From Treponema sp. (GTDB lineage: Bacteria > Spirochaetota > Spirochaetia > Treponematales > Breznakiellaceae): 10,269 bases of DNA. The stretch covers positions 1-10,269 of the forward strand of contig JAISEB010000061.1 in NCBI GenBank assembly GCA_031264395.1, written 5' to 3'. Positions 1 through 5,671 of the stretch are shown in pieces (position 1 is the stretch's first letter; each line of letters begins with the position of its first letter). The translations under genes were made by a program, and so were the position numbers. The notes beneath the pieces were generated by a model, which worked only from the letters and a program-made list of their open reading frames with translations, made no database searches and was not told where the DNA came from.

Positions 1-50
1 AGAAGCCGCTCACGGTAGAGCTTAAACGTTTCGGCAACAGGACGCGCCAT
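1..50 (-). CDS. 5' end of an unidentified gene, cut by the window edge
   Basis: An ATG on the minus strand at 50-48 opens a frame that stays open to the window edge, giving 16 codons (MARPVAETFKLYRERLL, the last codon incomplete). It starts 14 nt after the permease stop codon, and a weak purine stretch (AGGGA) precedes it, so it is probably the next gene of the exporter operon. Sixteen residues are too few to name a family. It could be a further transport component, a regulator, or a spurious start. Confidence 0.45.
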   Translation of the reverse strand, partial: MARPVAETFKLYRERL

Positions 51-64
51 AGTATCCCTGCGTC

Positions 65-859
65 CTACTTGTTTTTCTCAGCCCGCACAAACCCGGCGGT
101 TCCCACGACAAGAAACAGCGCGGTGAACGCAATGATGATAACCAGATTGAAAAGCGGCGCGTGTAGCGTGGTGTCCGCGCCTTCCGTTCCTCCCGAATAA
201 AACACGCCACGCATAAAATCAACGCAATAGGTCATCGGCAAAAGACGGCTCACGACCGCCATAACGCCGGTTGAATGATTCACCGGAATCAACGCGCCAG
301 AAAGAAAAGTCTGCGCCATTGACAAGGACATAATGACAATGCCCGCTGTCGCGGCTTTTTGGATAAAGCCGATACAGACAACTGCCAGGGAACCCGCGGC
401 GAGGCACATGAGCGGAGAGAACGCAAGCAGGATAAGAAACTGCGCAACGCTTAACCTCGCGCCGATAGCATAACCAATGCCGATGGTAAAGAAAAAGGTG
501 ATATAACTCGCAAACGCCGCGCCCGCGATTTTTCCCAGAATAATAGCATACCGAGAAACGGGGCTTACCAGAATCTCCTGAGTAAAATCAGTCATGCGAT
601 CTTCCACCAGCGAGGTAATGCCGTTCCCCATTATCATAAACATACCCTGCACCAGCATACCAACCAGCATAAAGGTATTGAAGTCAAAACCCATGTTGAC
701 GCCCATGTTCTGCGACAACTGTCCGCCGAATAACCCTAAAAACATAACCGGCATTATGAGGCATTGAACCATTTTTGCCGGCGATTTCAGGCTGAAGGTT
801 ATATCCCGCATCGCAATCGTAATGACCGCATTCATTTCACGCAAGAATTTGTTTTTCAT
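65..859 (-). CDS. ABC-2 type transporter permease (DrrB-like)
   Basis: This 264-residue protein is the membrane subunit of an ABC exporter. It has a short cytoplasmic N-terminus followed by about six hydrophobic segments, roughly at residues 25-48, 60-82, 105-132, 140-165, 170-195 and 235-258, with a basic end (RAEKNK). The stretch EDRMTDFTQEILVSPVSRY, about residues 86-104, is the conserved cytoplasmic loop of ABC-2 permeases, where the 'E.L..P..R' pattern is typical. Length and layout match DrrB/NodJ-like permeases that work with a separate ATPase. Its ATG overlaps the TGA of the upstream ATPase gene (shared ATGA at 856-859), so the two are translationally coupled and almost certainly form one transporter. 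The substrate cannot be read from sequence; relatives export drugs, glycolipids or polysaccharides. The family call is firm, the cargo unknown. Confidence 0.9.
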   Translation of the reverse strand: MKNKFLREMNAVITIAMRDITFSLKSPAKMVQCLIMPVMFLGLFGGQLSQNMGVNMGFDFNTFMLVGMLVQGMFMIMGNGITSLVEDRMTDFTQEILVSPVSRYAIILGKIAGAAFASYITFFFTIGIGYAIGARLSVAQFLILLAFSPLMCLAAGSLAVVCIGFIQKAATAGIVIMSLSMAQTFLSGALIPVNHSTGVMAVVSRLLPMTYCVDFMRGVFYSGGTEGADTTLHAPLFNLVIIIAFTALFLVVGTAGFVRAEKNK

Positions 860-1674
860 GGGTATCTCCCCCTCGCGCCAATCCCATCGTGTGGGTCTTC
901 GGTTAAAAGTCTGACATAAGCATCCTCCAACGTCATCGGAGATGACGCCGATTCGCCCTCCAAGGACTTTTTCAATTCAGCGGGCGCGCCGAAAAAGACG
1001 ATTTCCCCCTGCTGTACCATGCACAGTTTATCAACGTTTTCCGCTTCGTCAAGGTAATGGGTAGTGAGGAACACCGTTGTACCGTTTTCTTTGCGAACCG
1101 TGTTGATATAATCCCACAGCCCCCGGCGGCTCACCGGGTCAAGCCCCTGGGTCGGCTCATCAAGGAACAGCACGGCGGGCTGGTGCAAGAGACCGCGGAT
1201 GATTTCTATTTTCCGCCGCATACCGCCGGAAAAAGTTTTGAGCGGTTTATGCAGTTTATCCGCAATGCCCATAATCCCCGCCAACTCCGTTACGCGCTCG
1301 CGGTAGCCCTTCGGCATCCAGCGGAAGAAGGGACGGTAGCCGAACATTCCGTACATACAAGCGTGTAGCCTGATGTTTTCCTCCGCCGAAAGGTCGAGGT
1401 CAAGGCTCGGCTTTTGAAAAATGATGCCAATGCGGCTACGTACTTCCCGCGCCTCGTGGTCAAGGTCGTGTCCGGCAATAGTAACACTGCCGGTGGTTTT
1501 GGCAAGGGTCGTTGTCAAAACCGAAATCGTCGTTGTTTTTCCCGCGCCGTTCTGCCCAAGGAACGCGAAGAATTCGCCTTCCCCCACCGAAAAACTGATG
1601 TTGTTTACCGCGGGCGTTCCCGCGCCCTTATACCGCTTGGTAAGGTTTTCAACCTTGATTACCGGATTATTCAT
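856..1674 (-). CDS. ABC transporter ATP-binding protein (DrrA/CcmA-like exporter ATPase)
   Basis: This 272-residue protein is a complete nucleotide-binding subunit that powers the neighbouring permease. The order of motifs is Walker A GQNGAGKTT (40-48), Q-loop glutamine in IIFQKPS (Q87), ABC signature FSGGMRRK (148-155), Walker B with catalytic glutamate AVLFLDEPTQGLD (167-179; E173) and H-loop TTHYLDEAE (H206). The C-terminal 40 residues follow the DrrA/NodI pattern with a short regulatory tail. The frame is open further upstream to 1815, but MNNPVIKVENL at 1674 is chosen because the fold starts there and AAAGGAGG lies 6 nt ahead of it; the longer start would overlap most of the preceding gene. 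It overlaps that gene by 8 nt and the permease by 4 nt, so the three are co-expressed. All catalytic residues are present. Confidence 0.94.
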   Translation of the reverse strand: MNNPVIKVENLTKRYKGAGTPAVNNISFSVGEGEFFAFLGQNGAGKTTTISVLTTTLAKTTGSVTIAGHDLDHEAREVRSRIGIIFQKPSLDLDLSAEENIRLHACMYGMFGYRPFFRWMPKGYRERVTELAGIMGIADKLHKPLKTFSGGMRRKIEIIRGLLHQPAVLFLDEPTQGLDPVSRRGLWDYINTVRKENGTTVFLTTHYLDEAENVDKLCMVQQGEIVFFGAPAELKKSLEGESASSPMTLEDAYVRLLTEDPHDGIGARGRYP

Positions 1675-2098
1675 TATTCTCCTCCTTTTTTGACGGCGCT
1701 TTTTGCTTTTCGGCTTCCTTGTCGTCATCCTCAAAAAAATCGTGGAAGCGGGCAAACCCCCGGTGGAAACGCAGGAAATCTCTTTCCTTTTCAACAAAGG
1801 CTTTGCGTTCATCATCGGTCATGTTCATCCATTTTTCCCGTAACGGGTTGCCGTGATGAAACAGCCGCTCGTCCCTGTTCTGCCCAAAGTACGGCACAAA
1901 GCGTCCGCCTCCAAAACCGCCGAACAGTATCCGCGCCAACAGCAGCAACCCCGCCGCCTGCCAATAATTGATAAACGGCAGCCCGAAGATGCCGGGCAGT
2001 AAGGCGTTCCACAAGAGCATCACCCCAACGCCGAAAACAGCAACCATGGCAAGCGCTATAAGTATACCGGCAATCCGAAATTTGAAAATTTTGTTCAT
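1667..2098 (-). CDS. Small two-helix membrane protein with charged C-terminal tail
   Basis: This is a 143-residue protein of unknown function. It has a basic N-terminus, a hydrophobic helix at about residues 9-34 and a second one at about 45-62 ending in the glycine-rich turn ILFGGFGGGRF. A long charged, probably cytoplasmic tail follows, with PLREKWMNMTDDERKAFVEK (about 86-105) and an acidic/lysine-rich end. Helix pairs with a 'FGLP.I.YWQA.GLLLL.RILFGGFGG' pattern followed by a 'KW..MT.EER..F' tail recur, as I recall, in small proteins encoded beside ECF sigma factor genes in other bacteria, but no sigma factor is visible here. GAGGG lies 9 nt before the ATG. It is the first long gene of the exporter operon and overlaps the ATPase start by 8 nt, so it may regulate or assist the transporter. 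That role is inferred from position only. Confidence 0.8.
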   Translation of the reverse strand: MNKIFKFRIAGILIALAMVAVFGVGVMLLWNALLPGIFGLPFINYWQAAGLLLLARILFGGFGGGRFVPYFGQNRDERLFHHGNPLREKWMNMTDDERKAFVEKERDFLRFHRGFARFHDFFEDDDKEAEKQKAPSKKEENNE

Positions 2099-2117
2099 TT
2101 TATTACCCTCGCTATTG

Positions 2118-2135
2118 TGCGGCCCTATGGCCGCA
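2118..2135 (-). promoter_or_regulatory. Hairpin around the leader-ORF stop codon
   Basis: A perfect 7-bp inverted repeat, tgcggcc/ggccgca, encloses a 4-nt loop. It covers the stop codon of the 13-codon leader ORF and lies 20 nt before the start of the two-helix protein. There is no T-run, so it is not an obvious terminator. It could control access of ribosomes to the operon or simply stabilise the 5' end of the message. Confidence 0.4.
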
Positions 2136-2166
2136 TATTTGAATCGAACATGAAACGTAGTTTCAT
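2125..2166 (-). CDS. Possible 13-codon leader peptide ahead of the exporter operon
   Basis: On the minus strand AAGGAG (2172-2177) is followed 5 nt later by ATG and a short frame reading MKLRFMFDSNMRP, then TAG. The start codon lies inside an 8-bp inverted repeat (2149-2167). The stop codon falls in the loop and edge of a 7-bp hairpin (2118-2135). The stop is 26 nt upstream of the next ATG. The strong ribosome site and the hairpin placement resemble translational attenuator leaders of resistance genes, but an eroded gene start would look similar. No homology claim is made for the peptide itself. Confidence 0.45.
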   Translation of the reverse strand: MKLRFMFDSNMRP

Positions 2167-2167
2167 G
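2149..2167. promoter_or_regulatory. 8-bp inverted repeat over the leader-ORF start codon
   Basis: The sequence catgaaac-gta-gtttcatg is a perfect 8-bp inverted repeat with a 3-nt centre. As RNA it would fold and mask the ATG of the leader ORF. As DNA it has the size of a small dimeric-regulator operator. Which of these applies, if either, cannot be decided from the sequence. Confidence 0.4.
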
Positions 2168-2199
2168 CTGTCTCCTTACCTTGGTAGACGAATGAGGCG

Positions 2200-2240
2200 G
2201 GAAAATATTTTATATTTTTTATGAAAAATTTTCGGGAAAT
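2200..2240 (-). promoter_or_regulatory. AT-rich promoter-like stretch for the exporter operon
   Basis: The region is strongly AT-rich between GC-richer flanks. Read on the minus strand it contains TATAAAAT (2207-2214), which would serve as a -10 element about 40 nt upstream of the leader ORF. No convincing -35 hexamer stands at 16-18 nt, so the assignment rests on composition and position only. Confidence 0.3.
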
Positions 2241-2252
2241 TTCAGGCGGGAG

Positions 2253-2294
2253 CGGCTTGCGGGTGTGCCGAAGGTACTGCCACAAGCCGTTTTT
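2253..2294 (+). terminator. Hairpin followed by five T, with no plus-strand gene before it
   Basis: A 7-bp stem cggcttg (2253-2259)/caagccg (2283-2289) encloses a smaller stem-loop, gtgcc/ggtac, and is followed directly by TTTTT (2290-2294). This looks like an intrinsic terminator on the plus strand, yet no plus-strand gene lies upstream. It may be a chance structure, part of the acyl-CoA synthetase 3' region on the minus strand, or the end of an unrecognised small RNA. Confidence 0.3.
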
Positions 2295-2310
2295 AGCGTT
2301 TTCAAGAGGC

Positions 2311-2342
2311 AGTTGTTCAATAACTCCAGTTATTGAACAACT
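2311..2342 (-). terminator. Perfect 15-bp palindromic hairpin after the acyl-CoA synthetase gene
   Basis: The arms agttgttcaataact and agttattgaacaact are exact reverse complements separated by only two bases. The structure begins 8 nt past the synthetase stop codon, the usual place for a 3'-end hairpin. Neither strand has a T-run after it, so it is either a non-canonical terminator, an mRNA-stabilising hairpin, or a copy of a dispersed palindromic repeat. Confidence 0.5.
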
Positions 2343-2350
2343 CTATCACC

Positions 2351-4069
2351 CTAGACCGTATCCCGCTTGATCTTCTTCGTGGTTGTCATTTCCATGGGGC
2401 TGTCCAGAATAACGGTACGGGCTATCTTCTGGTAGGGAAGGAGCCGCTGGTTCACTTCCGATATGATGGCGTTGATGCGCGCCTTTACCTCCGGGCTCAC
2501 CGCGCCGCCGTCTGTTCCCCCGTTTTCCTCCGCGCCGCTTCTGCCGAATTCAGGATTGGGAAAAACAAGGGCTTCTATGCCTTCGGTTTTCATCTTCTTG
2601 TCAAGTTCGTAACCCCGGACAAGAATCTGATCGATTTCCTCGTAAAGCTGGAATTCGTTTTCTATTTCTTCCGGATAGACGTTTTTTCCGCCCTCGGTGA
2701 CTATCAGATTTTTCGCGCGTCCTGTAAGGTAGAGGTAGCCTTCGCTGTCCATGTATCCCACGTCGCCGGTTTTAAGGTAGCCGTCTTCGGTAAAGGCCGC
2801 GGCGGTTTCTTCGGGCAGTTCGAAATAGCCCTGCATTACCACCGGCCCCTTAACCGTTACTTCCCCTATTCCCCTTTCATCGGGATTGAGGATCTTCATG
2901 TCAATCTGCGGCAGCACTCTTCCGACGCTTGTTTCCTTGTAGTATTCAATGGGGTTAAGGTTGATGATGGGGCTGGTCTCGGTAAGGCCGTAGCCCTGCA
3001 CAAAATCAAGGCCCAGCTGGTTGTACTTTTTGAAAACGCTTGGAGCCAGCGGGCCGCCGCCGCAAATGCAGATGCGAAGGGTGGTAAGGCTTGCCTTGTC
3101 AAGGATAAAGCCGAACATCTTTTTTCCGGGATTAACGTGAAAAATTTTCTTTATGAGGCCGGAGATTCCCATCAGCGCCGAGATAACGCCGTATACAAGA
3201 GGGCCCTTTTCCTTGAGTCCCCGGATAATGCTCGCAAGGACCTTGTTGAAGAGCATGGGAACGGCAAGCAGCATGGTGATCTTCGCCTCTTTCAGATCCT
3301 TGAGGATTGCCTTGGTGACCATCCGTTTTCCAAAAACCACTTCGGCGCCTATCGCAATCGTCTCAATTAACACCGCCAGCATGGTATAGGCGTGGTGCAG
3401 GGGAAGAAGGGCGTAAAAAACATCGGTGGAAAACAGCAGCATGTTGCCTTGGGCAAGGTAGCAGTCCGAAACGAGGTTGCGGTGGGTCAGCATGACGCCC
3501 TTGGGTTTTCCCATGGTTCCCGACGTAAAAAGTATGGCCGCAAGATCCGTCTCCTCCGCCTCTTCTATGGCCGCTTCGGGCCCGTCCAGATCGTAAATAT
3601 ACGTTCCCTTGTCCCTGTTAAGGCAAATGACGTCACGCAGGCCCGGTTTGCCCTGATACCGGTCGTATTTTTCTTCATCAACAAAAAGGATCACGGCGTG
3701 CGATGTCTCAAGCAGGAGATCCGCTTCTTCCGCCTTGAGCTGGTAGTCAAGGGGAACCACCGTCGCGCCTGAAAAGAGGATGCCCATATAGGCAACGGCC
3801 CACTCGGGGGAATTTTTCCCCGTAACCGCTACCTTGTCTCCCCTGCGTATGCCCTTTCCGTGCAGCCACCTGGCAACGGCCTCTATGCGGGCAAGGCTTT
3901 CATGGTAGGTAAGGCTGATTCTGTCCGGCTCATAAATGGTAAAACAGGGGCGTTCCCCGAAGCGGAAAACGGTGATACGGTACATTTCCGGAAGTGTAGG
4001 CCACTGGCCGGTAAAATATTTCCCCCGGAATTCTTCCAAAAAACCCCATGCGTTTCTGTATTCGATCAT
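2351..4069 (-). CDS. AMP-forming acyl-CoA synthetase (long-chain fatty-acid CoA ligase type)
   Basis: This 572-residue enzyme of the acyl/aryl-CoA synthetase (ANL) superfamily would activate a carboxylic acid to acyl-AMP and then to acyl-CoA. The motifs are complete: the phosphate-binding loop TSGTMGKPKG (182-191), YGLTETSP (360-367), the ATP-ribose aspartate in KTGD (D436), the hinge region GYLYLTGRAKNL (444-455; R451) and a C-terminal KKIKRD with the likely adenylation lysine K566. It lacks a signal peptide and is probably cytoplasmic or membrane-associated. The start at 4069 is chosen over a GTG at 4120 because GGGAGG stands 5 nt ahead of it and homologous sequence begins there. A Gly/Glu-rich insert (about 511-524) lies in the C-terminal lid domain. 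Chain-length preference cannot be read; a medium- or long-chain fatty acid is most likely from overall resemblance. Confidence 0.92.
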   Translation of the reverse strand: MIEYRNAWGFLEEFRGKYFTGQWPTLPEMYRITVFRFGERPCFTIYEPDRISLTYHESLARIEAVARWLHGKGIRRGDKVAVTGKNSPEWAVAYMGILFSGATVVPLDYQLKAEEADLLLETSHAVILFVDEEKYDRYQGKPGLRDVICLNRDKGTYIYDLDGPEAAIEEAEETDLAAILFTSGTMGKPKGVMLTHRNLVSDCYLAQGNMLLFSTDVFYALLPLHHAYTMLAVLIETIAIGAEVVFGKRMVTKAILKDLKEAKITMLLAVPMLFNKVLASIIRGLKEKGPLVYGVISALMGISGLIKKIFHVNPGKKMFGFILDKASLTTLRICICGGGPLAPSVFKKYNQLGLDFVQGYGLTETSPIINLNPIEYYKETSVGRVLPQIDMKILNPDERGIGEVTVKGPVVMQGYFELPEETAAAFTEDGYLKTGDVGYMDSEGYLYLTGRAKNLIVTEGGKNVYPEEIENEFQLYEEIDQILVRGYELDKKMKTEGIEALVFPNPEFGRSGAEENGGTDGGAVSPEVKARINAIISEVNQRLLPYQKIARTVILDSPMEMTTTKKIKRDTV

Positions 4070-4106
4070 CGGAACCTCCCATTTTGAAGAGAAACATGAA
4101 TGTGTG

Positions 4107-4142
4107 TCATTGTTCGACACCGGATCTTCCTAAAGGTTGCAC
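4107..4142 (-). CDS. Possible 11-codon micro-ORF in the acyl-CoA synthetase leader
   Basis: A perfect AGGAGG (4147-4152, minus strand) is followed 4 nt later by GTG and a frame reading MQPLGRSGVEQ, then TGA, 37 nt upstream of the synthetase ATG. The ribosome site is stronger than expected by chance, but the spacing is short and no hairpin is attached. It could be a leader peptide, or the remnant of a lost gene. Confidence 0.25.
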   Translation of the reverse strand: MQPLGRSGVEQ

Positions 4143-4188
4143 AATTCCTCCTATACGAATTGCAAAGCTCCGATGCGTATCCGGCCGG

Positions 4189-4218
4189 TTACATTTTTCC
4201 CGTTTTTTTGTTATTATA
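4189..4218. promoter_or_regulatory. Overlapping divergent promoters between the synthetase and lipoprotein genes
   Basis: On the plus strand TTACAT (4189-4194) and TATTAT (4212-4217) are 17 nt apart and would start transcription close to the lipoprotein ATG. On the minus strand positions 4213-4218 read TATAAT, a perfect -10 hexamer, though without a clear -35; this could serve the synthetase gene with a leader of about 135 nt. The two -10 elements overlap, so simultaneous use would be mutually exclusive. Confidence 0.45.
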
Positions 4219-4221
4219 CAT

Positions 4222-4947
4222 ATGATGAAGATACGGAAACGGCTTTTTTTGTTTGGGATAATCCTTCCCCTGTTTGTTTCCTGCGCCGCGGGCATAAAGG
4301 GCCGTCTTGCGGCCGACGGATCGGGGGAATTTACCGTTTCGACTTCTCTTGAACCCCGGACGGCCGCCCTTATCCGTTCCCTCAAGTCGGTGGCCGGGCC
4401 TTCCTCAGGAACGGAGCCCGTTCTTGACGGCGAAAGCATCGCGCGTTCCATGTCGTCCGCTCCGGGAATCCGTTCCGTTTCCTTCCGCAATACCGATTCC
4501 CGGTCCATCGAAGGCCCCGTCGCCGTCTCCCATATAGGGGAGTTTCTTGCCCCGGCCGGGGGAAAAGGCGGCTTTATTACCCTTGAACAGGGCGCGGGAG
4601 GCGTTTTCTTTCTTTCTATCGTCATGAACCGGGACTCTGCGCCCGGAATCCTCTCCCTGGTTTCCGCCGAGGTAAGCGATTACCTTGCCGCCCTCATGGC
4701 TCCCCTTGTTACCGGGGAGGAACTGACGCGGGCCGAATATCTTTCCCTGGTCGCTTCAATCTATGGACAGGGGACGGCGGACGAGATAGCCAGGGGCAGC
4801 ATACAGGCCGCCGTTGACTTTCCCGGACAGGTGCGTTCCGTACGGGGAGGGTCCTATTCCGGTAAAAGGGCGGAATTTACCATACCGCTGCTCGATTTGC
4901 TGGTTCTTGAGACTCCCCTCAGTTACGAGGTAAGCTGGTCTCCGTAG
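4222..4947 (+). CDS. Lipoprotein with LppM-like layout
   Basis: This is a 241-residue putative lipoprotein. A basic start (MMKIRKR), a hydrophobic stretch and the lipobox LFVSC (Cys 21) indicate export, processing by signal peptidase II and lipid anchoring. After the cysteine comes GIKGRLAADGSGEFTVSTSL (24-43). The last 40 residues, including GQVRSVRGGSYSGKRAEFTI, are predicted beta-rich. This start-and-end pattern ('DGSG..T....L' after the anchor and 'G.....GG..SG....F.IPL' near the end) resembles LppM/DUF3153-type lipoproteins; the match is from memory and its role is unknown. No transmembrane helix follows, so the body is likely periplasmic or surface-exposed. ATG codons at 4222 and 4225 are equally plausible. 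Neither has a Shine-Dalgarno sequence, and the upstream bases look like a promoter, which suggests a leaderless message. Confidence 0.8.
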   Translation: MMKIRKRLFLFGIILPLFVSCAAGIKGRLAADGSGEFTVSTSLEPRTAALIRSLKSVAGPSSGTEPVLDGESIARSMSSAPGIRSVSFRNTDSRSIEGPVAVSHIGEFLAPAGGKGGFITLEQGAGGVFFLSIVMNRDSAPGILSLVSAEVSDYLAALMAPLVTGEELTRAEYLSLVASIYGQGTADEIARGSIQAAVDFPGQVRSVRGGSYSGKRAEFTIPLLDLLVLETPLSYEVSWSP

Positions 4948-4964
4948 TCCCTTCTTCCTTCTTC

Positions 4965-4993
4965 TTGCCAAAAGGTTTTCTTTGTTATAGAAT
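4965..4993 (+). promoter_or_regulatory. Promoter upstream of the hydrogenase operon (distal)
   Basis: TTGCCA (4965-4970) and TAGAAT (4988-4993) are each one base from consensus and exactly 17 nt apart. Transcription would begin near 5000, at the foot of the hairpin at 5002-5033. The distance to the hydC start codon would give a leader of about 125 nt. Confidence 0.5.
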
Positions 4994-5001
4994 TAATATG
5001 G

Positions 5002-5035
5002 AAACTTCTAAAAACTCCGGTTTTTAGAAGTTTTT
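5002..5035 (+). terminator. Intrinsic terminator or leader hairpin ahead of hydC
   Basis: A perfect 14-bp stem (5002-5015 with 5020-5033) closes a 4-nt loop, tccg, and the distal arm runs into TTTTT (5031-5035). It lies 54 nt past the lipoprotein stop codon and is well placed to end that transcript. Because a good promoter lies just upstream, it may also attenuate transcripts starting near 5000. Confidence 0.65.
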
Positions 5036-5070
5036 CATTCGTGCCCTTAAAAATTTCGGCTTTCAGAGGT

Positions 5071-5099
5071 TTGTCCAATTTAAGAAGAGCGTGTACAAA
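5071..5099 (+). promoter_or_regulatory. Promoter upstream of hydC (proximal)
   Basis: TTGTCC (5071-5076) and TACAAA (5094-5099) are separated by 17 nt. Transcription would begin around 5106, leaving a leader of roughly 20 nt that holds the ribosome site AGGAG (5111-5115). This promoter lies downstream of the hairpin at 5002-5035 and so would escape it. Confidence 0.4.
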
Positions 5100-5124
5100 A
5101 ATTATCATTGAGGAGTGGGGTAGT

Positions 5125-5622
5125 ATGGCAGGGAAGGCGGTCTCTAATAATTCCGGGGATATTACATTTCCCCCCGAGCTTGTCGCGTTCATTGACGAAT
5201 GGAAGGTAAAACCCGGCAGTCTTATCATGATCCTGCATAAGACCCAGGAAACATTCGGCTTTATTTCCCGTCAGGCGGCGGAAAAACTCTCCCGGCTTAC
5301 CGGAATTCCACTGGCCCGGATCTACGGGGTTATTACCTTCTATCATTTTTTCAAAACCACCAAACCGGGAAAATACAAGGTTTCCGTCTGCCTGGGAACG
5401 GCCTGTTACCTCAAGGGCGGCGCGGATCTTATCGAAGAGGCCCGGAGCATCCTTAGCCTTGCGGAAGGCGGGGTAACCGAAGACGGCCTTTTTTCCATTG
5501 ATCCTGTGCGCTGTGTGGGCTGCTGCGGGCTTGCCCCGGTGATGGTTGTGGGCAGCGATACCTACGGCAAGCTGACCAAGGATATGCTTCCCGGCATTAT
5601 CGCCAAATATCAGAACGGTTAA
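5125..5622 (+). CDS. hydC: [FeFe]-hydrogenase subunit HydC (NuoE-like, [2Fe-2S])
   Basis: This 165-residue thioredoxin-fold protein belongs to the NuoE/24-kDa family and is the small electron-transfer subunit of HydABC hydrogenases. An N-terminal helical part (about 15-80) carries the family pattern I..LHKTQE.FG.IS and the RIYGVITFYHFF stretch. The C-terminal part binds one [2Fe-2S] cluster through C89, C94, C130 and C134 (CLGTAC and CVGCC; C133 is extra). It is cytoplasmic and docks with HydB. The start at 5125 is preferred over a GTG at 5041 because AGGAG (5111-5115) precedes it and the length then fits the family. It is the first gene of the hydrogenase operon, separated from the next gene by 94 nt containing two hairpins. 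All four ligands are present, so the subunit looks functional. Confidence 0.93.
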   Translation: MAGKAVSNNSGDITFPPELVAFIDEWKVKPGSLIMILHKTQETFGFISRQAAEKLSRLTGIPLARIYGVITFYHFFKTTKPGKYKVSVCLGTACYLKGGADLIEEARSILSLAEGGVTEDGLFSIDPVRCVGCCGLAPVMVVGSDTYGKLTKDMLPGIIAKYQNG

Positions 5623-5627
5623 GGCAG

Positions 5628-5667
5628 TTTCAAAATCCGGTAATCCAAAAGGACCGTGATTTTGGAA
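5628..5667 (+). promoter_or_regulatory. Long hairpin in the hydC downstream gap
   Basis: Bases 5628-5637 (ttt-caaaatc) pair with 5658-5667 (gattttg-gaa, one G-T pair), and 5638-5641 (cggt) with 5653-5656 (accg), leaving a one-base bulge at 5657 and an 11-nt loop. It starts 6 nt after the hydC stop codon. No T-run follows, so it is more likely an mRNA-stability or processing element than a terminator by itself. Confidence 0.5.
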
Positions 5668-5671
5668 CCGG

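Noticed and set aside
1675..1815. An N-terminal extension of the ABC ATPase to 1815
   Set aside because: The extra residues are basic and unlike the family, overlap the two-helix protein gene, and the start at 1674 has an AAAGGAGG site.
2333..3370. A 345-codon plus-strand frame opposite the acyl-CoA synthetase gene
   Set aside because: It has no ribosome site or family motif, and the opposite strand encodes all ANL motifs.
5041..5124. An upstream GTG start for hydC
   Set aside because: No ribosome site precedes it, it would cover the proximal promoter, and the family length fits the ATG at 5125.
5512..5526. An extra cysteine (C133) in the HydC cluster motif CVGCC
   Set aside because: The four expected ligands are present and a cysteine at this position occurs in other NuoE-like proteins, so it is probably not an added ligand.
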